Shown: positions 29,098 through 39,658 of the stretch, piece by piece
How positions within the stretch are numbered: position 1 is the stretch's first letter
Layout: every line of letters starts with the position of its first letter
Assembly: GCA_029252555.1 (NCBI GenBank)
Contig: JAQXBF010000015.1
Location: 1-64,000, forward strand
Direction: 5' to 3'
From: Porticoccaceae bacterium
GTDB taxonomy: Bacteria > Pseudomonadota > Gammaproteobacteria > Pseudomonadales > Porticoccaceae
Length of the DNA stretch: 64,000 nucleotides
The notes under the pieces: model-generated
Told to the model about the DNA's origin: nothing
Database searches by the model: none
What the model saw: the letters and a program-made list of their open reading frames with translations, nothing else
Translations under genes and position numbers: made by a program

Positions 29098-29275
29098 ACT
29101 CCACCTGTTCCCTGCATCGCTAATCTTTAAGGTCGCAAAGATAGCACAGACAGCAGTCTAAATTTGTCGCGCAGACAAAATATTTTGACTACTATTAACC
29201 ACAGGGGTCGCAAATAACTTTTATATGTCGTGGTAAACAACCGCGGCTTAGAAAAACCATATAAGTAGATATGCA

Positions 29276-29911
29276 TTGGCGCCTGCACCTCTTACCCCAC
29301 ACATAGACAATGTCGAAGCATTCTTGTCCCACTGTCACCGTCGTCGATATCCTGCAAAAAGCACTATTATTTATGCCGGTGATCAGGGTGATACCCCCTT
29401 TTACATTATTAAAGGGTCAGTGACTGTTGTTATCGAAGATGATAGCGATGGCAAAGAAATGATTCTGGCCTATCTAAACCCCGGCGACTTTGTAGGTGAA
29501 ATGGGTCTTTTCGATCAGGAACACCGCAGCGCGTGGATACGCACCAAAACCGAGTGCGAAGTAGGCGAAATAAGCTACGGCAAGTTTATTGAACTAAGCC
29601 ATAAACACCCAGAGTTTCTATTTGCCATTAGCAAGCAAATCGTCCAACGTCTAAGAGATACCACTCGCAAGGTCAGCGACTTGGCATTCCTTGATGTTAC
29701 CGGTCGTGTAGCCCGCACCTTATTAGGTCTTTGCAAAGAACCAGACGCAATGACTAACCCTGACGGCATGCAAATTAAGATTACCCGTCAGGAAATTGGC
29801 CGATTTGTGAGTTGTTCGAGAGAGATGGTAGGCCGGGTTCTTAAGGATTTGGAAGAGCGTGAGCTTGTGTCTGTCGCAGGCAAGACTAAGGTGGTGTTTG
29901 GTACCCGATAG
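29276..29911 (+). CDS. crp: cAMP receptor protein, Vfr-like
   Basis: 211 residues. The N-terminal cyclic-nucleotide domain has [23 protein letters not shown] and [13 protein letters not shown] (phosphate-binding cassette). The C-terminal helix-turn-helix [20 protein letters not shown] follows the [13 protein letters not shown] hinge. Overall it looks closest to Pseudomonas Vfr. The start is a TTG at 29276; the nearby ATG at 29271 is out of frame. Vfr controls virulence and twitching in Pseudomonas, of interest because pilus genes here are decayed. The gene is convergent with trpC. Confidence 0.93.
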   Translation: MAPAPLTPHIDNVEAFLSHCHRRRYPAKSTIIYAGDQGDTPFYIIKGSVTVVIEDDSDGKEMILAYLNPGDFVGEMGLFDQEHRSAWIRTKTECEVGEISYGKFIELSHKHPEFLFAISKQIVQRLRDTTRKVSDLAFLDVTGRVARTLLGLCKEPDAMTNPDGMQIKITRQEIGRFVSCSREMVGRVLKDLEERELVSVAGKTKVVFGTR

Positions 29912-29929
29912 TATTACTGCAATAGATGT

Positions 29930-30733
29930 CTAGCTAAACATCTCACTCAGTCGCTCGCCGGGCTCTTCGCTGCGCATAAACGCCTCGCCTACCAAAAACG
30001 CGTGAACATTCTGTTTGCGCATGGCGGCGACATCATCCCTGCTGTGAATACCGCTTTCGGTAATCACAATCTTGTTAGCTGGGATTTGCTCTAATAGCTG
30101 ATAGGTATTTTCAAGGCTCACTTCAAAGCTGTGCAGGTTGCGGTTATTAATACCTACCATTGGGTTGTCTCGTTTAAGGGCAATAGCCAATTCTGCGGCA
30201 TTATGGACTTCTATAAGCACATCCATACCCAATGATATGGCAACCTCATGAAGATGATTGAGCTGATCTTCGGCGAGAGCTGAGACAATTAACAGGATAC
30301 AGTCGGCACCCATGGCTCGGGCTTCATAAATTTGATATTTATCAATAATAAAGTCTTTTCGAATAACCGGGAGATTGCAGGCCTCTCTGGCCTGCTGCAA
30401 ATATTCATCGGCACCTTGGAAAAAATCCACATCAGTCAATATAGAAAGGCAGGCCGCGCCACCGTCGGCATAACTTTTAGCAATTGCCGCTGGATCAAAG
30501 TCTTCGCGAATCACGCCTTTGCTGGGCGAAGCCTTTTTAATTTCTGCGATTACGGCAGATTCTCCTGCGGCTATTTTAGCGGCCATTGCTGCGGCAAAAC
30601 CTCGGGGAGCTGAGGCAGATAAGGCTTTTTCTAAGAGCTGATCAGCGGACATAACTGCGCTGCGCTCAGAAATTTCTTCCCGCTTTCGGGCAAGAATATT
30701 CTTTAATATGGTGGGAGTGTCTGGGCTCATCAT
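29930..30733 (-). CDS. trpC: indole-3-glycerol phosphate synthase
   Basis: 267-residue TIM barrel that closes the indole ring in tryptophan synthesis. [19 protein letters not shown] contains the substrate Lys, followed by [21 protein letters not shown] and [14 protein letters not shown]. It is a stand-alone TrpC without the TrpF fusion. Last gene of the trpE-G-D-C run, 16 bases after trpD. Confidence 0.96.
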   Translation of the reverse strand: MMSPDTPTILKNILARKREEISERSAVMSADQLLEKALSASAPRGFAAAMAAKIAAGESAVIAEIKKASPSKGVIREDFDPAAIAKSYADGGAACLSILTDVDFFQGADEYLQQAREACNLPVIRKDFIIDKYQIYEARAMGADCILLIVSALAEDQLNHLHEVAISLGMDVLIEVHNAAELAIALKRDNPMVGINNRNLHSFEVSLENTYQLLEQIPANKIVITESGIHSRDDVAAMRKQNVHAFLVGEAFMRSEEPGERLSEMFS

Positions 30734-30749
30734 GAAATCTCTTTAATTT

Positions 30750-31787
30750 TTAGCCGTCTTGCTGAACCTGAGTAAAAGTTGCCAGGTCATTAATTTTTGC
30801 TTTTGCTAACCCCGAACCAATCGCATCCAAGGCCATTTCTATGCCCTGAGCTAAATCTGCAGCACAGCCGGACACATAAAGTGCCGCGCCGGCATTGATG
30901 GCAATAAGGTCTGCCGCTTTAGCTGCCTGAGGACTCGCTTTTTTACCCAGTGCATCGACAATAAGTGCTAGTGACTCCTCTGCATTTTCTACTGCCAAGC
31001 CGTCTAGGTTTTGCCGCTGCGACAAATAATCTTCGGGCTGAATTTTATACTCGCTGACGGCACCATCGCGATACTCTGCCACATAGGTTTCGGTGGCAAT
31101 GCTGATCTCATCAAGACCATCCGCTGAATGCACCACCATTATATGCTCGGCACCTAGTCGACCAAGCACTTCGGCCATAGGCTGGCACAGTTCTTTTTTG
31201 TATACACCAATCAATTGACGAGTGACACCAGCTGGATTGGTCATGGGGCCAAGAATATTGAAGATGGTTCGCAGGCCTAACGCTTCGCGGGGACCAATGG
31301 CATGTTTCATGGCGCTGTGGTGGGCTGGGGCAAACATAAAACCAACACCTAGTTCTTGAACACAGAGAGAAACCTGGGCTGGGCTGAGGTTTAAATTCAC
31401 CCCTGCGGCTTCCAATAAATCGGCAGCACCGCTGTTACTGCTCACCGAGCGATTACCATGTTTGGCCACTCGGCCGCCAGCCGCTGCCACTACAAAGGTT
31501 GCTGCTGTAGAGACATTAAACAGGTTTGATTCATCACCGCCAGTACCAACGATATCGACTAAATAGTCGCCGGAGACCTGTACACCAGTCGCCAGCTCAC
31601 GCATAACTTCAACGGCACCAGCAATCTCATCTATGGTTTCACCTTTGATACGCAGTGCCACCAGAAAGGCACCAATCTGTGCCTCGCTGGCATTGCCAGT
31701 CATTATTTGGCGCATAACGTCACGCATCTTGGCGGCACTCAGGTGTTGGCCCTCGACTACCACTTCTAACGCTGTTTTGATATCCAC
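30750..31787 (-). CDS. trpD: anthranilate phosphoribosyltransferase
   Basis: 345 residues, transferring phosphoribosyl to anthranilate. The PRPP loop [39 protein letters not shown] and [12 protein letters not shown] are diagnostic. Not fused to TrpG, unlike in enterics. Three bases separate it from trpG. Confidence 0.96.
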   Translation of the reverse strand: MDIKTALEVVVEGQHLSAAKMRDVMRQIMTGNASEAQIGAFLVALRIKGETIDEIAGAVEVMRELATGVQVSGDYLVDIVGTGGDESNLFNVSTAATFVVAAAGGRVAKHGNRSVSSNSGAADLLEAAGVNLNLSPAQVSLCVQELGVGFMFAPAHHSAMKHAIGPREALGLRTIFNILGPMTNPAGVTRQLIGVYKKELCQPMAEVLGRLGAEHIMVVHSADGLDEISIATETYVAEYRDGAVSEYKIQPEDYLSQRQNLDGLAVENAEESLALIVDALGKKASPQAAKAADLIAINAGAALYVSGCAADLAQGIEMALDAIGSGLAKAKINDLATFTQVQQDG

Positions 31788-31790
31788 TGT

Positions 31791-32369
31791 TTAGCTCTCC
31801 AAAAAGTTATTGAGCAAATCATGGCCGTGCGCGGTGAGGATAGATTCCGGGTGGAACTGCACGCCCTCTATGGCAAGTTCTTTATGGCGCACTCCCATTA
31901 TCTCATCGATTGAGCCATCCTCATTTTGGGTCCAGGCATGAATCTCAAGGCAGTCGGGCATCGATGATTGATCTATTACCAATGAGTGATAACGGGTCGC
32001 TTCAAAGGGGTTGCTCAAGTCTTTAAACACACCACTATTGTCGTGATAGATCATTGAGGTCTTACCATGCATTACCTGTTTGGCGCGAATAATTTTCCCG
32101 CCAAAGGCTTGGCCAATACTTTGGTGGCCCAGGCAGATACCTAAAATTGGGATTCTGCCGGCGAAAGTTTTAATACATTCAACACTGACACCAGCTTCGT
32201 TGGGCGTGCAGGGGCCGGGAGAAATAACAATTTTCTCTGGTGCTAATTTTTCAATCTCGGCGATAGTGATTTCATCATTCCTGAACACCTGAACATCGGC
32301 TTTTAGCTCGGCTAAATACTGCACCACGTTGTAGGTGAATGAGTCGTAATTATCAATCATTACTATCAT
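31791..32369 (-). CDS. trpG: anthranilate synthase glutamine amidotransferase
   Basis: About 192 residues supplying ammonia to Trp[16 protein letters not shown] at the N-terminus, the nucleophile elbow [15 protein letters not shown] (catalytic Cys) and [11 protein letters not shown] (catalytic His-Glu). The ATG at 32369 overlaps the trpE stop as ATGA and has AGGAG seven bases upstream; the longer ORF start at 32396 is inside trpE. It could also serve p-aminobenzoate synthesis. Confidence 0.95.
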   Translation of the reverse strand: MIVMIDNYDSFTYNVVQYLAELKADVQVFRNDEITIAEIEKLAPEKIVISPGPCTPNEAGVSVECIKTFAGRIPILGICLGHQSIGQAFGGKIIRAKQVMHGKTSMIYHDNSGVFKDLSNPFEATRYHSLVIDQSSMPDCLEIHAWTQNEDGSIDEIMGVRHKELAIEGVQFHPESILTAHGHDLLNNFLES

Positions 32370-33856
32370 TGGGAGTCTCCTGCGCATGGCTGGCACACCA
32401 TTGCCGCTGCGCGCATTAGTGCCCGCGCTTTATTCATGGTCTCTTCCCATTCCAATTCGGGAACCGAGTCTGCTACTACACCAGCACCGGCCTGCACATG
32501 CAGCATGCCATCTTTGATAACAGCAGTACGAATCGCAATCGCGGTATCCATATTGCCACTCCAACCAATGTAGCCCACGGCGCCGCCATAGATTCCTCGC
32601 TTCACCGGCTCCAGTTCATCAATAATTTCCATAGCGCGAATTTTGGGCGCTCCGCTTAACGTGCCTGCGGGTAAGGTTGCTTTCAATACTTCCAGTGCAC
32701 CCATTCCCTCGGTCACGTTACCCACCACGTTGGAAGTGATGTGCATCACATGGGAATAGCGCTCAACGACCATTTGCTCGGTGACCTCAACGCTGCCAGT
32801 CTGACTAATGCGACCCACATCGTTGCGGCCTAAATCTATCAGCATCAAATGCTCGGCGATTTCTTTTGGATCCGCGAGCATTTCTTGCTCTAGCGCCTGA
32901 TCCTCTTCTTCTGATTGACCGCGACGCCTAGTACCCGCAATAGGTCGAACCGTGACCTGACCATCTTCTAAACGAACCAAAACCTCTGGAGACGAGCCGA
33001 CAATATGAAGGCCATCCAAATCGAGAAAATACATATAGGGAGACGGGTTTAACCGCCGCAATGCCCGATAGAGGTTAATAGGCTCTGCATTAAAGGGTGC
33101 CGATAGCCGCTGAGATGGCACCACCTGCATAGCATCACCAGCGAGCACATAGTCCTTAACCTTATCGACCGCGGCCATGTAATTCTGTTGGCCAAAGCTG
33201 GAGACAAATTCATCTTCAGAAATGCCATCACCCTGTAAATTCATCGGCGGTAATTCTGGTGTTGGCTGGGCTAATTTTTGCTCTAGCTCATCGAGGCGAG
33301 CCTCAGCTTTTTCCAGCGCTTTGGCCTCGGCGGCATCCACATGAACCACCAGCATAATGGTACCGGAGAGATTATCGAAGATAGCAACTTCGTCGGAGGC
33401 CAGCAATAAAATATCTGGTGCATCTAAATCGTCTTTAGGTGCACTTTTCGCCAGCCGCGGCTCAACAAAACGCACAGTGTCGTAACCAAAGTAACCCACC
33501 AAACCACCGGTGAATCTCGGTAATTCTGGTAAGTTAGGCATGCTAAATAGCTGCCGAAAACGCTCTACCTCACCCAGGGGGTCACTGGTGGTGCGGTTTA
33601 CCATGGATTTTCCATCACGGATAATTTCCAGGCGATTGCCAAATACTTTCAATACAGTGGAGGTCTGCAAGCCGATTAATGAGTATCGGCCCCATTTCTC
33701 GCCGCCCTGCACTGATTCAAACATATAGGAGTTGGCGCCTAAGGCGAGCTTAAGATAAACGCTGAGAGGTGTTTCGAGATCGGCCAGCACTTCACGGGTC
33801 ACCGGAATACGGTTGAAGTTCTGGCTTGCCAGTTGGGCAAATTTTTCAGGGGTCAT
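32366..33856 (-). CDS. trpE: anthranilate synthase component I
   Basis: 496 residues converting chorismate to anthranilate. The feedback-site LLES-type region appears as [20 protein letters not shown] near residue 35. The chorismate-binding domain shows [40 protein letters not shown] and [13 protein letters not shown]. The 174 bases up to rpe contain no obvious leader peptide with Trp codons, so attenuation of the enteric type is not evident. Confidence 0.96.
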   Translation of the reverse strand: MTPEKFAQLASQNFNRIPVTREVLADLETPLSVYLKLALGANSYMFESVQGGEKWGRYSLIGLQTSTVLKVFGNRLEIIRDGKSMVNRTTSDPLGEVERFRQLFSMPNLPELPRFTGGLVGYFGYDTVRFVEPRLAKSAPKDDLDAPDILLLASDEVAIFDNLSGTIMLVVHVDAAEAKALEKAEARLDELEQKLAQPTPELPPMNLQGDGISEDEFVSSFGQQNYMAAVDKVKDYVLAGDAMQVVPSQRLSAPFNAEPINLYRALRRLNPSPYMYFLDLDGLHIVGSSPEVLVRLEDGQVTVRPIAGTRRRGQSEEEDQALEQEMLADPKEIAEHLMLIDLGRNDVGRISQTGSVEVTEQMVVERYSHVMHITSNVVGNVTEGMGALEVLKATLPAGTLSGAPKIRAMEIIDELEPVKRGIYGGAVGYIGWSGNMDTAIAIRTAVIKDGMLHVQAGAGVVADSVPELEWEETMNKARALMRAAAMVCQPCAGDSQ

Positions 33857-34030
33857 GATGGTTTCCTTGGACAGTTTGATTTAAACAGGCGCGCAATGCA
33901 CCGAGGCGACATTAGTTGCGCCATCGCCACCGTTGGTGGCTGCTATCAATCTGTACCAAACTGCATTTGTTCAAAACCCATCTCCCTAAATGAAGGCGCT
34001 TATTGTAATCAAATAAGGACCTTCAGTAAA

Positions 34031-34702
34031 TTAACCGGCCTTGGCTAATTGTTCACGCATTTCGGCAATCACAGTTGCGTAATCTGGTTTGCTGAAGATC
34101 GCAGAGCCAGCAACAAAGGTGTCGGCACCAGCAACGGCAACTTCAGCAATATTATTGACCCCAACGCCACCATCAACTTCTAGACGAATATTGTAGCCGC
34201 TGGCATCAATCAGCTGTCGCGCTTGTTTTAATTTATCCAATGTCGAGGAGATAAATTTTTGCCCGCCAAAGCCGGGGTTTACCGACATAAGTAATAGCAT
34301 ATCCATTTTATCCATGACCCAACGAGCTACGTCCAGGCCAGTGCCCGGATTTAGTACCAGCCCAGCCTTACAGCCCAGATCACGAACTAACTGCAACGAG
34401 CGGTCAATATGATTGGAGGCCTCGGGGTGGAAGGTAATATAGGTAGCACCTGCATCGGCAAACATGCGGATCAGATCGTCCACTGGCTGCACCATCAGAT
34501 GAACATCAATAGGCGCGGTGACTCCGTGATCTCTTAGAGCCTTGCAAACCATTGGGCCAATGGTGAGATTGGGGACATAATGGTTGTCCATAACATCAAA
34601 ATGAACAATGTCAGCGCCGGCCTCGAGGACATTGTCTACCTCTTCACCCAGACGGGCAAAATTGGCGGCAAGGATGGATGGAGCAATCAGAAAGTCAGTC
34701 AT
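34031..34702 (-). CDS. rpe: ribulose-phosphate 3-epimerase
   Basis: 223-residue TIM barrel of the pentose phosphate pathway. [35 protein letters not shown] (metal Asp/His), [14 protein letters not shown] and [12 protein letters not shown] match Rpe. In many relatives gph lies between rpe and trpE; it is absent here. Lies upstream of trpE on the same strand and may share transcription. Confidence 0.96.
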   Translation of the reverse strand: MTDFLIAPSILAANFARLGEEVDNVLEAGADIVHFDVMDNHYVPNLTIGPMVCKALRDHGVTAPIDVHLMVQPVDDLIRMFADAGATYITFHPEASNHIDRSLQLVRDLGCKAGLVLNPGTGLDVARWVMDKMDMLLLMSVNPGFGGQKFISSTLDKLKQARQLIDASGYNIRLEVDGGVGVNNIAEVAVAGADTFVAGSAIFSKPDYATVIAEMREQLAKAG

Positions 34703-34873
34703 AAGACACCATAAGTCAGTTCAGGCGCAATGATGCGGGAGAACCCTTTTGGGTGCAAATAATTTGCGCCAGACAAAAAACCCCCACTCTTTCAAGTAGC
34801 CGTTGCTTATAAAAAATGTATTGGGCTCTTGACTAAAAAGACCTGTTCTAAGCCTCGCAGAGTCTTAACAGAC

Positions 34874-35176
34874 TTAGTCCATAGCTTTACCTCTGGGCCT
34901 ATGGTTTTCTTTGCGTTGATCACGCATGGCTCTCGCTTCTTCCTTGGTCACTGAGCCATCACTGTCGGCATCCATGGCCTTAAACCGCTGGCGACGCTCT
35001 TCAACCATCGTGGCAAGTGCATTTTCATGTTCTTGAGTGGAAATGCTGCCATCACCATCTGCGTCAGCTTGCTTAAACAGGCCGCCTTTACGGCCTTTTT
35101 CTGGCCCCCCGTGGTGATCTGCCACAGCCCAAGCAGAGACTGAGGCCAACAATGCGATCAAAATCAAATTTTTCAT
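34874..35176 (-). CDS. exported EF-hand protein
   Basis: About 100 residues. A signal peptide (MKNLILIALLASVSAWAVA) precedes two EF-hand loops, DADGDGSISTQE and DADSDGSVTKEE, each with Asp at positions 1, 3 and 5 and Glu at 12. A basic tail follows. Likely binds calcium in the periplasm. The ATG at 35176 is preferred over an upstream GTG at 35221 because it begins the signal peptide. Function unknown. Confidence 0.85.
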   Translation of the reverse strand: MKNLILIALLASVSAWAVADHHGGPEKGRKGGLFKQADADGDGSISTQEHENALATMVEERRQRFKAMDADSDGSVTKEEARAMRDQRKENHRPRGKAMD

Positions 35177-35267
35177 AGGTACTGTCCTTTGGCTTTTGCT
35201 TATTATTTTCGTCCTTACCACAACGCGATTTCGAGCCTTTCGTTGACCTCTAATTGCCAGCTACTAG

Positions 35268-36890
35268 TTAGGAATACTCATAGTCGGAGAATTGCTCACG
35301 CAGGTCTTTCTTACTGACCTTGCCTGTCGCCGTGTGGGGAATTTCATCCACAAATACGCAGTCCTCTGGCACCCACCAGCTGGCGATCTGGCCTTTGAGG
35401 GAAACCAACACATCTTCCTTGCTCGGGGAGGCACCTTCAACAGGAATCACAATCAGTAGCGGCCTCTCAGTCCATTTTGGATGGGGCACACCAATAACGG
35501 CAGCTTCCTGCACCTCGGCATGGGCCATAGCGGCGTTTTCAACATCAATAGAGCTTATCCACTCACCCCCAGACTTGATCACATCTTTGACACGGTCGGT
35601 GATGGTGACGTACCCATATTCATCAATAGAGGCCATATCTCCTGTATCAAACCAACCATTTGCATCTAACGCAGGCTTTTCTTCGAGGCGGTAATAGCCT
35701 TCACAGACCCATGGGCCTTTGACCAGTAGCAAACCTGAGGCAATCCCATCCCAGGGCAAATCTTGGTGTTCGGAATCGACAATTTTCATCTCTACGCCAT
35801 AGACAATGCGGCCAGCGCGGATGCGATAGGCATTTTTCTCGTCTTCCGAGCATTCCGTCATCCAAGAGAGGGGCTTGTTGTAGGAGCCGAGGGGGCTCAT
35901 TTCAGTCATGCCCCAGCCAACATGCATGTAGATGCCGTATTTATCCATTGCCTGCATCAGTGATAATGGACAGGCAGAACCGCCAGCAACAACCTTCTTT
36001 AGAGTCTCAACGGTTTTGCCGCTGCTGTTCAGATAGTCAATCAGTGCCAACCACACTGTGGGCACACCCAGAGAGTAATTGACCTTTTCAGCGTTAATAA
36101 GATGAGTCAATGTCTCGCCGTCGGCCATTTTTGGGCCGGGGAAGACCAGCTTGGCACCAACCATCGGGCCGTTATAAGCCGTGCCCCAAGCATTCACGTG
36201 GAACATGGGAACAATTGGCATGATCACATCGTCATTGGATAAATTCATCACATCTGGCAATGAGCCTACAATGGAATGCAGCACAGTGCTGCGATGGCTG
36301 TAAACTACGCCTTTGGGGTTGCCTGTAGTTCCGGAGGTGTAACACATGGAGCTGGCAGTATTTTCATTAAGCTCCGGCCAATCAAATGTGTCTGGCTGGC
36401 CGTCTATAAATGTCTCGTAACAATGGACGTTATCTAGGGATGTCTCTGGCATATGCTCCGCGCTCGTCATCACAACATAGCCTCTGACAGTGGGCAGCTT
36501 GTCTTTTAGTGCTTCAAGAAGGGGAACAAACATGGGGTCGGTAAAAACCCACTGATCTTCCGCATGATTGATAATAAATTCAATCTGCTCGGGGAATAAT
36601 CGCGGGTTAATAGTGTGACAGATTTGTCCGGCGCAGGAGATCGCGTAGTACAGCTCAAAATGTCGGTAGTCGTTCCAAGCCAGAGTCGCAATTCGATCGC
36701 CCTGTTTAAAACCAACCTGCTCCAGAGCATTCGCCATCTGGCGAACGCGGCGGAAGGCGTCTTTATAGGTATATCTATGGTGAGGATTGTCACCAGTGAA
36801 CGAGACAATTTCACTAGCCCCATTAATACGATCTGCATGTCTCATTATCGACGTGATTGTGAGCTGCGAGTCCATCATCAAACCGTTCAT
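35268..36890 (-). CDS. fatty acyl-CoA ligase (AMP-binding, medium/long chain)
   Basis: 540 residues of the ANL superfamily. The P-loop motif YTSGTTGNPKGVVYSH near residue 186, GWGMTEMSPLG (A5), GWFDTGDMASIDEYGYV (A7), DRVKDVIKSGGEWIS (A8) and the C-terminal TATGKVSKKDLREQF (catalytic Lys, A10) are all intact. It activates a carboxylic acid, probably a fatty acid, as an acyl-AMP and then forms the CoA ester; AlkK-type enzymes look most alike. The ATG at 36890 has AGGGG upstream. A dyad operator candidate lies 46 bases further upstream. Confidence 0.9.
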   Translation of the reverse strand: MNGLMMDSQLTITSIMRHADRINGASEIVSFTGDNPHHRYTYKDAFRRVRQMANALEQVGFKQGDRIATLAWNDYRHFELYYAISCAGQICHTINPRLFPEQIEFIINHAEDQWVFTDPMFVPLLEALKDKLPTVRGYVVMTSAEHMPETSLDNVHCYETFIDGQPDTFDWPELNENTASSMCYTSGTTGNPKGVVYSHRSTVLHSIVGSLPDVMNLSNDDVIMPIVPMFHVNAWGTAYNGPMVGAKLVFPGPKMADGETLTHLINAEKVNYSLGVPTVWLALIDYLNSSGKTVETLKKVVAGGSACPLSLMQAMDKYGIYMHVGWGMTEMSPLGSYNKPLSWMTECSEDEKNAYRIRAGRIVYGVEMKIVDSEHQDLPWDGIASGLLLVKGPWVCEGYYRLEEKPALDANGWFDTGDMASIDEYGYVTITDRVKDVIKSGGEWISSIDVENAAMAHAEVQEAAVIGVPHPKWTERPLLIVIPVEGASPSKEDVLVSLKGQIASWWVPEDCVFVDEIPHTATGKVSKKDLREQFSDYEYS

Positions 36891-36935
36891 ACTTACCCCT
36901 GTTACTTTTTTTATTAGTTAATAGGTTAAGACTAC

Positions 36936-36957
36936 CATTTGTTTGCAAATGAACAAA
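36936..36957. promoter_or_regulatory. dyad-symmetric operator candidate upstream of the acyl-CoA ligase
   Basis: Two nested inverted repeats share one site: CATTTG-TTTG-CAAATG (36936-36951) and TTTGTT...AACAAA (36938-36957). Such symmetry fits a TetR- or GntR-type repressor of fatty-acid genes. No regulator is assigned and no consensus search was possible. Confidence 0.4.
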
Positions 36958-36998
36958 ACCCCAAACAGCGGCTTACGGGTCACACCAGCTGCAGCGTG

Positions 36999-37241
36999 CT
37001 AGTCTGAAATACAGCGGAATGTTTTGAGGAATGTTTCTATCGTCTGAAGATCTGGTAGCAAGAATTTTTCCCCTTCCAGTGCCAAATCTATCTTGATGCA
37101 GGCATCTAATCCCGCCGCGCCCTCACTGGAAAGGTCGCCATCTACTCCAACAGGCAATGTATGGGGGGACCCCTTGCTCATAATGGCGTAGTATTTATGG
37201 CTGTGGCCCTCTCGATGACTATTTAATACCAGTATTCTCAT
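36999..37241 (-). CDS. 80-residue hypothetical protein beside pilG
   Basis: Not recognised. It begins MRILVLNSHREGHSHKYYAI and ends with an amphipathic helix region (DLQTIETFLKTFRCISD). No signal peptide or membrane helix. An AGGGA Shine-Dalgarno six bases before the ATG supports translation. It starts 33 bases after the pilG stop on the same strand, where relatives usually carry pilH, and may share pilG's transcript. It could be a short cytoplasmic protein or a remnant of another gene. Confidence 0.55.
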   Translation of the reverse strand: MRILVLNSHREGHSHKYYAIMSKGSPHTLPVGVDGDLSSEGAAGLDACIKIDLALEGEKFLLPDLQTIETFLKTFRCISD

Positions 37242-37274
37242 GAATTTCCCTGCACAAAATACAACGAGCAGAAT

Positions 37275-37658
37275 CTAGACTTGTTTTTCGACATACCTTT
37301 CTAGTGCGTCTAAAAGCTCCGCTATCCCATAAGGCTTGGTGAAATAGTCATCGGTACCTTTGATACGGCCCTTGGCCTCATCAAAGAGCCCATCTTTGCT
37401 GGTTAACATAATGACTGGCGTAGTTTTGTAGTCTGTACTGTTTTTGATTAGGGCACAGGTTTGATAGCCGTCGAGTCGCGGCATCATGATGTCAATGAAT
37501 ATGACATCTGATTTGATATCTACGATTTTAGCTAATGAGTCGAACCCGCTAGAGGCAGTCGCCACATCGCAGCCGGCTTTTGCCAGCAGAGTTTCTGCGA
37601 TACGCCGAATAGTGCTGCTATCGTCAATAACGATCACTTTTAGGCCCTGAACATCCAT
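37275..37658 (-). CDS. pilG: PilG-like single-domain response regulator
   Basis: About 127 residues, a receiver domain only. IDDSSTIRRIAETLLAKAGC begins the acidic pocket. FIDIMMPRLDGYQTCALIKN holds the phospho-accepting Asp, and VIMLTSKDG and DYFTKPYG give the switch Thr/Ser and Lys. These blocks resemble P. aeruginosa PilG closely, and the divergent placement next to gshB is the PilG locus order. PilG works in the Pil-Chp pathway that steers type IV pili. The other pathway genes (pilHIJK, chpA) do not follow here, so it is an orphan. The ATG at 37658 is chosen; a GTG at 37682 is possible. Confidence 0.88.
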   Translation of the reverse strand: MDVQGLKVIVIDDSSTIRRIAETLLAKAGCDVATASSGFDSLAKIVDIKSDVIFIDIMMPRLDGYQTCALIKNSTDYKTTPVIMLTSKDGLFDEAKGRIKGTDDYFTKPYGIAELLDALERYVEKQV

Positions 37659-37869
37659 TTTGTTCACCACTTTTAAAACCACTTAACGCCGCAAGTACTG
37701 CCAATTTCACTCAAGTTATAGAATTTTAAACACAGTTGTAATATATAATCTTGAAACCTCTATTTTTAGTAATTTTTTTCTGGCTAGCTCACAGATTTCA
37801 ATAGCGTTTAATATGTAGCCAATTGCTAAAGAGAGTAATAGTGTAAAAATCACAACAAGGCCGGCATTT

Positions 37870-38820
37870 ATGGGTAGATCACTTGGGGTCGTAATGGACC
37901 CGATTCAATCGATCAGTTACAAAAAAGACACAACGCTTTCATTGTTGCTTGCAGCCCAACGTCAGGGTTACAAGCTGTTTTATATGGAACAGCGCCATTT
38001 ATTTCTGCAGGGTGGGAATCCCCGTGCTGAGGTGCGGCCTCTGACCGTGTTTGAAGACGAGAACAAATGGTATGAGCTAGAGGGCGCAAGCTCTGTGCCT
38101 CTGGAGGAGTTAGATGTGGTGCTAATGCGCAAAGACCCCCCTTTTGATTCGGAGTTTATTTACTCGACCTATATCCTTGAGGCCGCCGAGCGTCTCGGTA
38201 CTCTGGTGGTCAACAAGCCACAGAGCCTGCGTGACTGCAATGAAAAAGTCTTTGCTACCCAGTTTCCACAGTGCACCCCGCCTCTATTAGTCAGTCGCGA
38301 TCAGGATCGACTAAAGAAGTTTTTAGCCGAGCACGGGGATGTGGTGTTCAAACCTCTGGACGGTATGGGCGGTACCTCGATCTTTCGGGTCAGGAAAGGA
38401 GATCAAAACCTGAATGTGATTCTTGAAACAGTTACCAAGTGCGGCACCGAAACCATTATGGCGCAGAAATATCTCCCGGAAATTCTCACCGGGGACAAAC
38501 GCATACTAGTAATAGATGGCGAAGTGGTGCCCTATTGTTTGGCCCGTATCCCCTCTGAGGGAGAGTTTCGTGGCAACCTTGCGGCTGGTGGCTATGGTGT
38601 GGTGCAGCCGCTATCTGACCGCGATCGCTGGATAGCTGAGCAAATCGCGCCTACATTAATAGAGAAAGGTCTGATTTTTGTTGGTTTGGATGTTATTGGT
38701 GATTACCTCACCGAGATCAATGTCACTAGCCCCACCTGTGTTCGAGAAATCGACAACACGGAGGGCACTACCATAGGAGATCAGCTGATAGCAGCCATCA
38801 ATGCTCGCCTCAACCAGTGA
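37870..38820 (+). CDS. gshB: glutathione synthetase
   Basis: 316 residues, an ATP-grasp ligase adding glycine to gamma-glutamylcysteine. LGVVMDPIQSISYKKDTTL, RKDPPFDSEFIYSTYILE, FKPLDGMGGTSIFRV (ATP loop) and GDKRILVIDGE, EINVTSPTCVREID near the C-terminus are typical. gshA, the preceding step, begins at 63508. Divergent from pilG, as in Pseudomonas. Confidence 0.97.
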   Translation: MGRSLGVVMDPIQSISYKKDTTLSLLLAAQRQGYKLFYMEQRHLFLQGGNPRAEVRPLTVFEDENKWYELEGASSVPLEELDVVLMRKDPPFDSEFIYSTYILEAAERLGTLVVNKPQSLRDCNEKVFATQFPQCTPPLLVSRDQDRLKKFLAEHGDVVFKPLDGMGGTSIFRVRKGDQNLNVILETVTKCGTETIMAQKYLPEILTGDKRILVIDGEVVPYCLARIPSEGEFRGNLAAGGYGVVQPLSDRDRWIAEQIAPTLIEKGLIFVGLDVIGDYLTEINVTSPTCVREIDNTEGTTIGDQLIAAINARLNQ

Positions 38821-38907
38821 TCTATAGGGATAGGGCGAGTGGCTTGGCTGATGTAGGCATGAATGGGAAAATGTATTGATAGCCATTGGAATAGAAGTAA
38901 CGAGCGT

Positions 38908-39601
38908 TTGAAGGGATATTTCTCAGCGGCTCTAATTGCCCTTTATTGCTGCTGGGCTTCAGTTTTAGCGCGGTAATAGCCTCCAGGCCCAATTTCAATA
39001 AGGAAGTAACATTAGCGCGGACTCAGGCAGAGGATGCGCCTGACCAAGCTGATTTTATGGCCCAATTTAACCAACTTGGGGCTAACAAAACTCCCCAGCC
39101 AATAGCATGGCAGCAGGCTGTAACAGCCGAGGAGTGCAAAGCTCCGGCCGAAAACAGTCAGCAATGGCTTGCCGAACCACAATCCAGTGACTCAGTCGAA
39201 ACCATTCGAGCCAGGCTCAGTGACTTACAAGAGACCTACCAGCGTCTGCCCAGAATATCCCGAATGACCTCCACATCGATAAAACCTGCCTCCGAAGCCC
39301 TCTATATGCGCCACTTCGAATGGCGAATTGAGCACATCGGCAATCGAAAGTACCCAACAGAAACGTGGGGAGGGGGCTGGCAGGCAAGGTACAACTAGTG
39401 GTAGTCACTCTTGCTAATGGCGCGGTAAAGGATATGAGTATTCCCAAAAGCTAAGGCTCTAGGGTTTTGGACCAAGCGGCCCTTCGTTCGGTGGGGTTGG
39501 CCTCACCTTTTCCAGCATTTCCAGCTGAGCTGCGCGACCGCGGTGATCATATTATTCGTACTTGGTAGTATCAGGCCAATCGTGCAATGACTGTCCAGTA
39601 A
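38908..39601 (+). pseudogene. tonB3: decayed TonB3-type energy transducer
   Basis: TonB-like pieces lie in three frames. The membrane start LKGYFSAALIALYC is in one (from TTG 38908). A middle part, with the run RMTSTSIKPASEALYMRHFE and then RIEHIGNRKYPTE, is in a second frame, ending at TAG 39396-39398. The TonB C-terminal domain (GKVQLVVVTLANGAVKDMSI, then RVLDQAALRSVGLASPFPAF) is in the third, interrupted by TAA 39452-39454 and TAG 39566-39568. It lies between gshB and yqgE, exactly where P. aeruginosa has tonB3, a gene needed for normal twitching and pilus assembly. Clearly non-functional. Confidence 0.8.
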
Positions 39602-39658
39602 AAAGTAATCCATCAGCAAATCTTGAGTTTGCGGCCTGAAACCCGCATATTGAGCCCT

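Noticed and set aside
33857-34030. trp attenuator upstream of trpE
   Set aside because: No leader peptide with tandem Trp codons and no clear competing hairpins with a T tract were seen.
38946-39398. 150-codon ORF as a stand-alone hypothetical gene
   Set aside because: It is the middle fragment of the decayed tonB3; flanking TonB sequence lies in the other two frames.
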